A DNA stretch of 64,000 bases from Quercus robur. Taxonomy: Eukaryota > Streptophyta > Magnoliopsida > Fagales > Fagaceae. Positions 1 to 10,399 of this stretch are shown here, piece by piece. Each line of letters starts with the position of its first letter. The stretch's first letter is position 1. The stretch covers positions 39,966,327-40,030,326 of the forward strand of contig NC_065545.1 in the NCBI RefSeq assembly GCF_932294415.1. The letters are read 5' to 3'. Made by a program: the position numbers and the translations under genes. The notes below the pieces were generated by a model that saw nothing but the letters and a program-made list of their open reading frames with translations, searched no databases and was not told the origin of the DNA.

Positions 1-1290
1 ATATTAAACATGAACAAGAAATTAAACATGAACACATTAAACATTTGAACAAGAAGACAAACACAGAAAATTTAAAACCCAAAAAATTAGCATTAGATCC
101 ACATCAACACAAAATTATACATGAACAAATCCGAAAAATCAAACCCCCACACCACCAAAGCATCAAACACAAAACTCAAACCCAGAATTTCTAGCCCCCA
201 AACACAAAAACACTAAACTCTAAACCCAAATTTTCGGGCACCAAAGAAAATAGAAGAAAAGAAAGAGTATGATTCTCTTATCTTTTTGAGAAACCAACAC
301 AAAATCAACTTAAACCAACACAAAACTCAACAATCTGAAACCCAACGATCAACGACCCACCGATCTAAAACCCAACGATCTGAAACTCAACTCAAACCAC
401 CGATTCGAAACCTCCAAACGCACCAGATCCACCACCTTTGATCTCTACTTCTGTTTCATTGCAAGGAACCCAGGCCGCCTCAAGCTTCAATCCTTCGTTG
501 TTGACCACGATGCCACGAACGGCAGTGAGTCCTTTCTGGGCTTGGTCTATGGGTTTCACATCAATGGACCTAGCCGATCCAAACCCAGAAAACCCAGATC
601 TACCCAGAAAACCACCACCACAAACCCACCAACCACACCACCGCCGATCACCACCACATCATAACCCAGCAACCCAAATCAGCCAAAAGTCACGAACCCA
701 ACCAAAACCAGATTCACGGCAGCCCACAGCCTGACCCACCAAGCCCACGACAGCCCACCGCCACTGCATGTCCTTAACCCACGATTCATAGCCACCAAAC
801 CCGACCCACCACCAACATCAAGAGTAGGGGCTATTGAAGACGAAGGAATCGACCTCGAATCTGCCCAGAATGACTTGAACAATCACTGGTCCACTCGTCG
901 GTGGTGGAAGTACCATTAAGGCACTCGATGGAGAGGACCGTCGGAGAAAAATAAATAAGAGAAAGCCAAGAGAGGAGTTTGACCCGAGAGAGAGAGGGAG
1001 AGAGAGATTTGGGAAAATGAAAGATGAGTTTGGGTCTGAGTTTAGGGTTTATTGATGATTTTGTTTTGTTTGGTTGACAAGAAAATTTAAGAAAAATTGA
1101 GAAAGTTACTACAAGTTTTTTTTTTCTTACTCTTTAAATCTTAATTAAGGTGAATTTTGATTTTTAATTCTGTTTTTATTTTTTTTATATAGTTAAAATT
1201 AATAAATTAATTTTTTAAATTTAAAAGCTGATGTGTCATAGGTGATGTGGCATTTTTATAATATTTTAATGTCTTCGGCTGCCACCTCAG
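1..1290. repeat. Low-complexity, C/A-rich repeat tail; no gene recognised
   Basis: The stretch starts with AAACATGAACA-type short repeats, then CCCAAAC / CCACCACC-rich DNA (about 560-800), then GA-rich DNA with an AT-rich end. ORFs here are Pro/Gln/His-rich by composition only. Similar ACCCAACCACC-rich DNA recurs at 62785-63010. It may be the end of a transposon that continues outside the window, but no terminus or target duplication can be seen. Confidence 0.4.
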
Positions 1291-1429
1291 CTATTTCCGT
1301 CGGTTGACTAACGGAAAGGACGAAAATAAAAACGCGTTGATTGGTTTAGGGACTAAAAGTGGAAAAAATAAAATGTAGGGACTAAAATGGAAAAACGTCA
1401 AAATGTAGGGACTAAAAGTGCATTTACGC

Positions 1430-1477
1430 CTATACATATATATGTATATGTATGTATGTATATATGTATGTATATGT

Positions 1478-1519
<42 letters not shown>

Positions 1520-1677
1520 GTATATGTATATATATACATATGTGTGTATGTACGTGTATATATATACATGTGTATGCACACATACATATGTATACATATG
1601 TGTGTATACATGTGCACATATGTATGTGTGCATACACATGTATATATATACACGTACATACACATATGTATATATGT

Positions 1678-1733
<56 letters not shown>

Positions 1734-1882
1734 ATATATACGTACATACACATGTATATGTATACATATGTATATGTACATATACGTATATACACATATG
1801 TATGTATGTATACATATGTATACATAAGTATGCGTACATATACGTACATACAAATATGTATGTTTGTGTACATACATATATG
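1430..1882. repeat. Compound TA/CA/GT microsatellite, about 450 bp
   Basis: Alternating (TATG)n, (CA)n, (TA)n and (GT)n runs with ACATATGTAT units. All long ORFs here (Tyr/Ile/Cys/His repeats on both strands) come from the repeat. It abuts directly the truncated second exon of the first helicase fragment near 1884. A matching block lies at 4200-4672, on the other side of the second helicase fragment. Confidence 0.95.
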
Positions 1883-1884
1883 TA

Positions 1885-2296
1885 TCATCTTCAATCATAT
1901 CCTCTTCTTAAATCCAGAAGCACACAGAGAGAGTCAAGTTGATATAATAGATTTATCGAATTTAGGTATTAGAGGAAAGAGAAGATTGGTACTAACTTTT
2001 TGTTTGTAGGAATCGGATTCAGAGTCATCGTCATTGGGGATGATAGGAACGGTGCAATTTTGGAGTGCTTTAGTGATTTTGAAATCAATGGAAGTTGTGT
2101 TTTTACAGGCGTGTTCTTCTGCTACTGATTCGTAGTAGGGAGCAAAGTCCCATGGAGATTCTGTTTTCTTATTCAAGGGTTGTTCTTCTTCGTCTTCGTC
2201 TTCGTCTTCTGCTTCTTTTTCTTCTTCTTCGTTTATGGGTTGAAAATCATCGTGTTCTTCGTCGCTAGAGGTTTCGAAAATGAAAGCTGGAGCCAT
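1885..2296 (-). pseudogene. DRS1/DDX27-type DEAD-box helicase, fragment 1 (exon 1 plus start of exon 2)
   Basis: ATG at 2296-2294. Exon 1 runs to 1997 (100 codons, phase 0) and ends at a GT donor (GTTAGT). It encodes an acidic N-terminus starting MAPAFIFETSSDEE, followed by a Glu/Asp tract and then PWDFAPY and EEHA segments. This matches my knowledge of the N-terminus of plant DDX27/Drs1-like RNA helicases (Arabidopsis RH28 type), nucleolar proteins of ribosome assembly. A remnant of exon 2 (about 1885-1906) runs straight into the microsatellite. No helicase core is present, so this is a broken copy. Exon 1 itself is open, with its donor intact. Confidence 0.75.
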
Positions 2297-2403
2297 GGGA
2301 GATGGCTAGAGAGTGCAGAAACGAGGCAATGACCTTTTTTTGATTGATGAGAGTGAGGGTTTAGAGTTTGGGGTTAAAGGCCGATAGGGTTTATAGTTAT
2401 CAC

Positions 2404-2480
2404 CCGTTACTCTTGAACTTGGAACCTCATCATCCACCTTACTCTTACAAGAGAAGAAAGAGCCATTTGAACTAGAGTTC
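2404..2480 (-). repeat. Possible tRNA-derived SINE relic
   Basis: Read on the minus strand, this is a CTCTAGTTCAAATGGC-like A-box region, then a spacer and AGTTCAAG-like B-box, the layout of plant tRNA-related SINEs. Relatives lie at 30315-30390, 35265-35360, 45295-45385 and 52370-52445. It sits just upstream of helicase fragment 1 and is absent at the matching point of fragment 2. Confidence 0.4.
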
Positions 2481-2489
2481 TCTGGCATC

Positions 2490-3066
2490 TACTATTACAA
2501 TTATTAAAATTAAACTTGACATGATATAATTCATCCCAATTCTAAACCCACTAACCCTTTAGCTTCCAAATCACCAGTACACAGTCTAATGTAAACCATT
2601 GTTTCAGGTTTATTAATTAATATTACATCATTAGCATACAAGAATTTAAGATTAAAAATTGCCTCTCATTTTTAGAAATAAAAAATAAAAAATTTGGTCC
2701 CAATTGTAACCAAATGGATGATTTGGAGACATAATCTGAAGCTGCCACAGCCAAACTGAACTTCATACACCATTTTTGCACATAACTACGAGAAACAAGT
2801 CACCAAGAATGAGAAAAAAAAAATATTATCAAGATTTCCTAGCATGACAACAAGTACACACAACACCATACTCAGCAAACTTCACTTACAAAACCATATG
2901 CTATTATGCATACTTAAAAAGCAAAGCATAAAATTTGAACATCTATATAATGGATTATTCATACTTAAAAGCATGACCAAAATGGAAGAAACAAGACTAT
3001 AAGTTTTCTTATAAAATAGCTTGCTATATGAAAAATGAATAACAAATAGGACAAAATAACACTTAC
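2490..3066 (-). other. Intron-like/AT-rich spacer between the two helicase fragments
   Basis: This lies 3' of exon 4 of helicase fragment 2 on the minus strand and should hold its next intron and exons. I found no further helicase motif here (no DEAD box or SAT). The gene therefore breaks off after motif Ia, and the next recognisable sequence is the exon 1 leader of fragment 1. Confidence 0.5.
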
Positions 3067-4044
3067 TGAACTGCCAACTCTCTGGTTGGGGTAAGAATAA
3101 GAACCCTTATCGCTGGCACACGTTTTGGACGGAACAGTAATCTCTCCAAAGTAGGCAGCGCAAAGGCAACCGTCTGCATATGGAACAATTGCTAAACCAT
3201 AACTTCAATTGAACTATACACTAACATCAAATTTCACTCGACGAGTTTGTATTTGTATTGAAATTCCATCCTATGCAAATTAGGGCATAGAAAGAAAAAT
3301 TTACCTTCCCGAAACCAGTAACGGCACTTCCACATATATCACTCCCATTCATTGCTAGCGGTGTAACCGCCAACTACAATCATCAAAACCATAAAATTCA
3401 GCAAACCTAAATGGCATACATACAAGCGCATATGAATAAATAAGAAATGGAATAACTAATTAAAGAGAAACCTGGATTGGTGTGGGCTTACTATACTCCA
3501 AAGCCTCGCAAGTACGAAGCAAAGACCGCGATAAATTCAGCTCAATGAATGAAATGGCACTGAACGACGCTCTGTCGGAAGGTACATAGAATGATTTAAT
3601 GTCGACAACATCACCGGCCTTTTCATCCTCATCTTCAATCCTATCCTCTTCCTAAATGCACAAGCACAGAGGGAGTCAAGTTGATATAATAGATTTATCA
3701 AATTTAGGGATTAAAAGAGAGAGAAGATTGGTACTAACTTCTTGTTTGTTGGAATTGGATTCAGATTCATCGTAGTTGGGAATGATAGGAATGGTGCGAT
3801 TTTGGAGTGCTTTGGTGATTTTGAAATCGATGGAGGTTGTGCTTTTACGGGCGTGTTCTTCTGCTACTGATTCATGGTAGGGAGCAAAGTCCCATGGAGA
3901 TTCTGTTTTCTTATTCAAGTGTTGTTCTTCTTTGTCTTCGTCTTCGTCTTCTACTTCTTCTTCTTTTTCTTCTTCTTCGTTTACGAGTTGAAAATCATCG
4001 TGTTCTTCGTCGCTAGAGGTTTCGAAAACGAAAGCTGGAGCCAT
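3067..4044 (-). pseudogene. DRS1/DDX27-type DEAD-box helicase, fragment 2 (exons 1-4, truncated)
   Basis: The fragment has four in-frame exons: 3739-4044 (102 codons), 3472-3651 (60), 3305-3373 (23) and 3067-3173. All have GT-AG borders. Exon 1 repeats the acidic N-terminus of fragment 1. Exon 2 encodes FIELNLSRSLLRTCEAL and the Q motif KPTPIQ. Exon 3 ends in the Walker A region, here read as AVTGFGK with T at the start of exon 4, where the family has AxTGSGKT. Exon 4 encodes [18 protein letters not shown] and motif Ia PTRELAVQ. Motif II (DEAD) and everything after it are missing. The Ser-to-Phe change in Walker A and the missing core argue for a pseudogene, although the frame is still open. 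Family assignment rests on remembered similarity to Arabidopsis RH28. Confidence 0.8.
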
Positions 4045-4199
4045 GAGAGATGGCCGGAGAGTGTAGAAATGAGGTAATGACCTTTTTTTGATTGATGAGA
4101 GTGAGGGTTTAGAGTTTGGGGTTAAAGGCCGATAGGGTTTATAGTTATCATCCGTTAGCTTGCATGAAATAAGCGCGTTAAGGTTGTAATTTTCCCAGA

Positions 4200-4513
4200 A
4201 TTGTGTATATATATACACATACATATGTGTATGTACGTATATGTATACATATACATGTTTATATATGTATGTGTATACATATACATGTGTATGTACACAT
4301 ACATATGTATACACATGTATGTATACATATATATATACACACATATATACATATGTGTATGTACGTATATGTATACATATACATGTTTATATACACATAT
4401 GTATACACATGTATGTATACATATATATATACACACATACATACATATGTGTATGTACGTATATGTATACATATACATGTGTATGTACACATACATATGT
4501 ATACACATGTATG

Positions 4514-4547
<34 letters not shown>

Positions 4548-4672
4548 TATGTATACATATGTATATACACATATATGTATACATATTTTTATATACACAT
4601 GTATGAATATATATATACACATGTATGTAAATATATATACACATGTGTATGTATATATGTGTATATACATAT
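4200..4672. repeat. Compound TA/CA/GT microsatellite, left flank of the pararetrovirus
   Basis: Alternating ATACATATGTATA/CACATGTATG units. ORFs in it on both strands are repeat artefacts. The segment around 4614-4640 (ACACATGTATGTAAATATAT) recurs at about 7387-7408, on the far side of the viral insertion. The insertion therefore seems to have split one microsatellite. Confidence 0.95.
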
Positions 4673-4689
4673 AGGTCCCCACCAATCAG

Positions 4690-5316
4690 ATCTATAGGTC
4701 CTCATGGTCCTTGAAGAAAGCATTCAAGACAGACTACCATGTTAAGACTATAGAACAAGTTTATAGTCTTAACAAGGAGTACGAGATGTGCTACTTGTTG
4801 ACACCATCCGCCTTGTTAGCGCACAAGAAAGATGGACACAACTATTTTCACATAGGTTTAGTCTAGGTTGGAGTTAAACCTTTGATCAGAGAAGGATTGA
4901 ATTGTTCAGTCCTAATGGCCCTTCTAGATTCTCGTCACATAAGGTTTGATGACAACCTCCTATGAACCATTGAAACCGGTCTCAGTTTTGGACCAGTCCA
5001 TTTCAACTGTTTTCCCAACTTCACAGTTAGCCTTCATGACCCGCATATCATGAAAGCCCTTACCCTAAATATCAAGACACATGAAACCCTTATGGTGCAG
5101 GGAACCCAGTAGATAGCCTTGATTTATAGGATAAACTACAAGTGCATCAGGACTAACATGAATGTCCAAGCACTCAACAAGAGAAAGATGGGAGAAACCA
5201 CTCTCATCCAGACAATAGACCCCAGATCCAAGATCCAGGTACCCAGAACCCTGAAATGGTCTGAGGTTAACTTCCCCACAGATTGGACTCTAGAGAACGA
5301 GAATTATCCTCTCTAG
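4690..5316 (+). pseudogene. Caulimovirid movement-protein-like remnant
   Basis: The frame shows the 30K-superfamily-like hallmarks of caulimovirid movement proteins, including a GPVHFNC segment followed by a SLHDPH segment and a later YKCIRTNMN segment. In the family this protein forms tubules through plasmodesmata. The frame is stopped near 5110 and reopens at 5119-5316, so the gene is dead. Assignment is from remembered family motifs. Confidence 0.65.
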
Positions 5317-5789
5317 ATCCAAGCCCCAAACCAGAATCCAGACTTAGACTTTGTCCAGCAACTGGCAGATGGTACTGTTAGGCCCAGTTTTAACCAGTCT
5401 AGGTTAAGGACACCAGTTTATGATGAGTCTAGGTTTAGATCCCCAATAGATCTTCACCAACCCATCAGGTCGTCCCCTATTCTTCTCAGAGATAAGTCTG
5501 CATCCTAGTGCAGCTCATCTTGACCCATGGCACCCTTCCCTAGGTCTAGGAGAGATCTCGGTGTTGATCTTCAAGGTGTCAAGACCCAGTCCCAGGTTAG
5601 CACCCCATGCTACACAGCCAAGCAAGACTCAGTTGTCGATCAAGATGACGACAACAGTCAAAAGCAACCATCCCCATCAGGAATTGATATGGAAGATCCA
5701 TACCAGCCTGAACCCCTAGAATACCAGCTCATGATTATTAGGAAAGAATTCACTCCTGATCTAGTAGCCTAAGACAAATAATTTGACTT

Positions 5790-6760
5790 AGAAAAGAACC
5801 GAGTCAAAAGAGAAGCCTATAAAGCCAACCACACTAGAGAGCAAAAGGTTGAGGTGCTTAAAAAATGGAAAGAATTCATGAAAGAGATATCCAGCAGTGT
5901 CCCTTTCTTTGAATACTTTGAGAACCATTTTGAATAGCACAAAAAGTCTTGTGTTATCACCAAAACCAATTGGATGAAGGAAGAAACCAAGGAAGTAGTG
6001 AGGTCCAGTCACCCACCCTTGGGTAAGATAACTTTCAAGCATAAGAATGCAAATGTAGTTGCTTCACCTTTCCAGGTTCTTAACAATGAGGAGACCACAG
6101 TCAAGAGGGTCATAGCACAAAACAACTACACCAACCAGTGCCTACCTGTCATAGGTAAGCAGCTTGATACGATAGAAGAACAGGTAGAGAACAAGATTAT
6201 CCTCCAGCTAGGAAACTCTGGTAAACCTGTCCCTTCCCTTGAAAAGCCCCTAGTATGAAGGAAATTCCTACTTATCCTACAGAGATCCGTATGATCTCGC
6301 AAATTGCTGGAGGAATTACTTCAACAATGAAATTCTTGATACTTCCCAAGACCTATGGACGAACTACCATTTCATAGGGAATACAGGAAGTATTTCAGTG
6401 TTCACCACCAGACCCTACACCTCTTCCATCCCCAACCTCCAAAGGATTGGTAACAGTAACCCCATGAGGTTCATAAAAAGGAACCCATAATATGAAGCAT
6501 TAATATATTGTGGTTTCTGCAACTAGTATGCCATTAACATGAGCATGAATGTAACGATAATCCACCATGGGATCCCTATGATGGTTATTCTTCTGATGCT
6601 TATGATACGGACTAGCATTCGCCCAGCCATAAGGATTGCAAGCCCTAAGAATGATCCGGACATCATTTGCCAGTTTAGGACTTCCTTCCTCCAGACAGAT
6701 CTTTTAGAGCTAGAAGAAAAGACTTCTCCTGCCTCTTCAGAAGATTAAGTTATAGAACCA
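5790..6760 (+). pseudogene. Pararetroviral ORF1 downstream (coat-side) remnant
   Basis: Degenerate coding DNA with Lys/Glu-rich content. Open pieces lie at 5974-6258 and 6539-6748, separated by stops and frame changes. Its position after the movement-protein region and its general composition fit the coat-side half of a florendovirus-type ORF1. No zinc knuckle could be read with confidence. Confidence 0.45.
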
Positions 6761-7027
6761 GTCACTGAGGAGAATAGTTCCCCAAAGAGGTTACTATTCA
6801 TCTACAGCACTAGTCACTGTTTGATGAACAGTACCCGCACCAGCAGCCTAATAAGGCCAACAGACAGAACACTATTCGTGAATAGTAACGATTACTATTC
6901 ATGAGCAGTACCAGGTGCTACTTTTCAAAAGCACTGTTTACTTTCAGTGGAAAAGGTTTTCACCTCTGGTAAAAGCAATTAAACTTCCGGAATATCAGCA
7001 GTTAAGACAAAGGATCCAAAGCTCTCC

Positions 7028-7042
7028 TCCAGTCTATAAAAG
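7028..7042 (+). promoter_or_regulatory. TATA box of the pararetroviral promoter
   Basis: CTATAAAAGGAAGCTC follows a region of short CACTATTC/AGCAGTACC repeats (about 6800-6930) and precedes a TTTTTACAACCC / TTGTAATC-rich leader. In caulimovirids the genomic promoter sits in this place before the leader. Activity is not shown. Confidence 0.5.
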
Positions 7043-7330
7043 GAAGCTCAAGTTCCAATCTTAGGTAGGTCCAGTTTAGGCAAACTACCTCAGAGGTCTA
7101 ATTCAGCAGAATACCTCCCTTCTTTTTACAACCCTTAGTCTTGTAATCAGATGGAATCCCATTAAACACTTCTAACAACCCAGTCGGTTTTACATTTGTA
7201 ACCAGGTTGCCTCAGTCGGCCTTTTATCTTTGTATTTCCGCATGACCCTGGTCAGTCTCCCCCTCTGTCTGTAACTTACCCTTCCGCATGACCCTGGTCG
7301 GTCTCCTCCTCTGTCTGTAACTTACCCCCT

Positions 7331-7342
7331 TTATACACACAT

Positions 7343-7373
<31 letters not shown>

Positions 7374-7412
7374 CATGTGTATATATACACATGTATGTAA
7401 ATATATATAAAT
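7331..7412. repeat. TA/CA microsatellite, right flank of the pararetrovirus
   Basis: A short (TA)n with ACACATGTATGTAAATATAT. It matches the left-flank microsatellite and suggests a duplicated or split target. Confidence 0.85.
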
Positions 7413-7952
7413 ATTGACACCCCTACCTATATGATTGGCGATATTCTCACTCATATGGTACTCATCTTAACTTTGTGGAGTTTGATTCTTCTAAATCCTT
7501 CACTTTCTTCGATTTCCACCTTTTCTTCGATTTTATAGTATGTTAACTAACACTTCTTTACTTGGATTCAAGCCGTGTGTATCAATTATTTATCTATGTG
7601 TTACATTGAGATCATGAGATGGTCTTCATGTTAAAACTTTTCTTCATTTTCATAGATTTGAAATTTCATTTTCATGTTCTAATTTCTTTGGATGGATCAC
7701 TACTGAGGTAGGGTGTGATTGCTTTCTTTAGTGTTTGTTTCTAAAGAAAGTTTTTATTTTTTTGGGAAAACAATTAATCGGTTTATATCATAATTTTTGA
7801 AAATGAGAAAATTAATCTAATAATTTTAAATAGTTGTTTTAAGTTATTTGATTACTAGTAACGAGTAAATACACATGTCATAATTCAATTGGATCAACTA
7901 ACACATATGACAAGCTGATGTGGCATTTAATAATCATGTCAGTGAAAAATGA

Positions 7953-8221
7953 AGGGTGTTTGGTTTAGGAATTTTCATCACTGAATTCTCATTTTTCATT
8001 ACTCAATTCTCAAATTTTGTGGGCCCCCCCTTAATGATGCTTGTTTGGTTCAATTTTTTTTTTCTCAATTCTCATGACTCATTACTAAAAAAAGTGAGTT
8101 AGAGTCATGAAAACTAAAAACAACTTTTAGGAGTTTTCAAAAACTGAAAACTGAGTTATGGGATATGAGATATGGGTTATGGGTGACGAGTTATGAATGA
8201 TGGCTTAACCAAACAGGCCCG
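7953..8221. mobile_element. Tourist-like MITE
   Basis: The left end GGGTGTTTGGTTTAGG and the right end TTAACCAAACAGGCCC are inverted repeats of the PIF/Harbinger Tourist type. A 3 bp GAA lies on both sides. The interior holds TCATTACTCAATTCTCA-like and ATGGGATATGAGATATGGGT-like stretches and no ORF. Confidence 0.6.
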
Positions 8222-8756
8222 AATTGAGAGGCTAATGATCCAACAATATGAAACGTTAGGAGTAAAATTCAAATTTTGGAATTTAAGAGTGTAAAATTTA
8301 AAGACTCCCAAATTTTAGGGGTGTATTTTGCAATTTAGCCAAGCATGTATTTAAAAGTTTAGGAATGAAAAGCAAAATCATGCAAACTTTAGAGATGAAA
8401 ATAATATTTTAACTTTCTTTATTGTTCCTATTTTCCTTTTTCCTTAATAATACTATCCACCAATCAATTTTTATTTTTTACTTAGTGGGGAATTTTTTTT
8501 CTTGAAATAGGTAAGCAACAATATTACGAATACATCAAATTTCACAACTTGCTAACTTTGTGTGATAGTGAAAAGTTGTGAGTCCATGAAATCAGTAGTG
8601 GCCTAAAAGTGTCAACCACACATAATCACCTAACTCAATAAGTTGTGAAATTTAGTGTGAAAATAGGTGTATTCATTAATTCATTAATAAGTAAATAATG
8701 GAGGAGTTAGGGTTTAAACCATGAGAAGGTATTTGGTATTAAATGATACCATATTA

Positions 8757-8884
8757 GCGATATCAAAATTCAATAAATGAGAGACATTTTTACAAAAAAT
8801 AACCACCTCATAAACAAATGAAAGACTTTTGTGTTAGTGGATAGTTATTTTTACACACACGTCTCTTATTTATTGAATTTTGAT
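8757..8884. repeat. Short perfect-stem inverted repeat (128 bp)
   Basis: The arms ATCAAAATTCAATAAATGAG and its near-exact complement CTCTTATTTATTGAATTTTG enclose about 75 bp. It could be a small MITE. It has no coding capacity. Confidence 0.6.
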
Positions 8885-9185
8885 ACGGATAATATGATAA
8901 TAAAGTTATGGCATCATAATAGATTATAATTTCACTAGATTATTACTTAAAGCCCTCTTTTATAATATTATAATACTTAGGCTCTATTTCTTTTTATGCA
9001 AAATGCCTTTTGTTTTGTTGAAAGAAATTTTAAGGGAATTGTTTGTTTTATAATTTAGTTGTCTCCCTAAAACTGTTGTGAGAACATTTTTTGAAATTTG
9101 GCTTGAACAAAAATTCACAAATTTTCTTATAATTTTATATAAAAAATATTTAATAACAACTTTAATTCACCATTTTAAAATATTA

Positions 9186-10389
9186 TGGTAACTTTCAGTA
9201 AACAACCATGAGGTTTGGGCTAATGTCAACTAGGTCTAAGACTTTTCAAAAGTGACCAACTTTGTCCCTCCACACAATTTGGTCCTTAAACACCGTTAGT
9301 TTCATTATTTATTCTCAGTCTCTCTTATGTCTCTTCTCTCTCAAACTCTCTCTTCTCTACTAAATGTTCATGCTAAGATCTTTGAGTTCTATTTGTTGTG
9401 ATTACACTGATATGAACATGTATTTTAAGCACACATCACACTACATGGCAGCACCATGTCATAAAACACAAACACACACACACACAGCCATATGAAATCC
9501 AAATCCCCCAAAAATCCTAGACTACAAAGCATACACACAAATTCATAATCATACATAGATCAACAAGATCACCATATTAGACCTATTTTGAGACAAATCT
9601 CAAATCATAAAATACCAATAGAGCTGTAAATGACCATACCCAAACCCCACCTTTCAAACCTAAATAAAAAATCACCAAATCCTTATCACCATAAGAAAAC
9701 TCAATCCCTAAATCAACCAAGACACAAACCAACAAAGAATCAAACCAAAAGATAAATAAATATATAAAAAAGACAAAAAATAGAACAGAAAAAGAAGAGA
9801 GAATGACGCTAATGCGATTCCTAGCTTATGGTGGTGGTGGAGTTCGTGGGTCTTGGCCAAATGCTCCCTTAACGTTTGGCACACAAACCTAAACACAAAA
9901 GAAAATTCAAACCCAAATAGAAACACAAATGCAAACTTTCTCTTCCATGGCTATGAAGCACCAAAAACTAACGCTAGTAGCACTCAATCAAAGTTGTCAA
10001 CAAGCAACAATAGCATCAGTGGTGAAGCGAAGCTTGAAAATCCCTAGCCAACTGTCTCCATGGCTACTAATTTGAAAAGAGAGTGCAAGATGGTAGTGGC
10101 AAAACATGAGTTTCGGCCATGGCTAATGCTTGAGAGAGGGAGTCTTCAGCTACCATGGGTGAGAGAGAGCATGAGAGAGAGGGAGAATCAGAAAGGTTTG
10201 AGAGAGAGAGAAGAGAATGGTTTGAAAGAATCATAGAGGTATGAGAGAGAAGAAAGGTTGAGAATAAGTAACGGTGACTTACGATTTTAAGGACTAAATT
10301 GTGTTGGGGGACCAAATTGTTCACTTTGAAAAGTTTTGGACTTGATTAACATTAGCCTAAATCTCAGAGTAGTTTACTGAAATTTACCC
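9186..10389. mobile_element. Non-autonomous Mutator-like element (MULE) with long TIRs and a perfect 9-bp TSD
   Basis: The flanking direct repeat AAAATATTA (9177-9185 and 10390-10398) is 9 bp and identical, the hallmark of Mutator. The left end TGGTAACTTTCAGTAAAC pairs with the right end (complement GGGTAAATTTCAGTAAAC). The similarity runs for over 100 bp, including AGGCTAATGT-like and ACTTTTCAAA-like blocks. The 1.2 kb body has no transposase. It holds CA-rich DNA, short ORFs at 9708-9926 and 9853-10047, and GA-rich DNA. The body may be captured host sequence, but I do not recognise it. Confidence 0.88.
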
Positions 10390-10399
10390 AAAATATTAA

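Larger units (their letters stand above)
4673..7330 (+). mobile_element. Endogenous caulimovirid (florendovirus-like), decayed and lacking the polymerase region
   Basis: A plus-strand relic of a plant pararetrovirus. In order it has a movement-protein-like region (about 4690-5480), a linker (5490-5790), a region resembling the following coat-protein-side part of ORF1 (about 5790-6760), then a non-coding segment with a TATA box (CTATAAAAGGAAG near 7034) like a pararetrovirus promoter/leader. The frame is broken by many stops, for example near 5110, 5316, 5506, 5772 and 5936, and by frameshifts, so it cannot express an intact product. No protease, reverse transcriptase or RNase H region is seen between the coat-side part and the promoter. 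Both flanks are the same TA-rich microsatellite, an insertion preference reported for endogenous florendoviruses. Genus is inferred. Confidence 0.75.
7413..9176. other. AT-rich intergenic DNA with small inverted-repeat elements
   Basis: No gene is recognisable. Three small elements can be supported: a Tourist-like MITE at 7953-8221, an imperfect inverted repeat at about 8528-8683 (ACATCAAATTTCACAACTT ... TTGTGAAATTTAGTGTG), and a tight one at 8757-8884 (ATCAAAATTCAATAAATGAGAG against CTCTTATTTATTGAATTTTGAT). The rest shows only poly-T and AT-rich DNA. Confidence 0.6.

Noticed and set aside
1291..2009. Long overlapping ORFs on both strands (Tyr/Ile/His/Cys repeats)
   Set aside because: They are translations of the TA/CA/GT microsatellite. 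The same occurs at 4155-4697.
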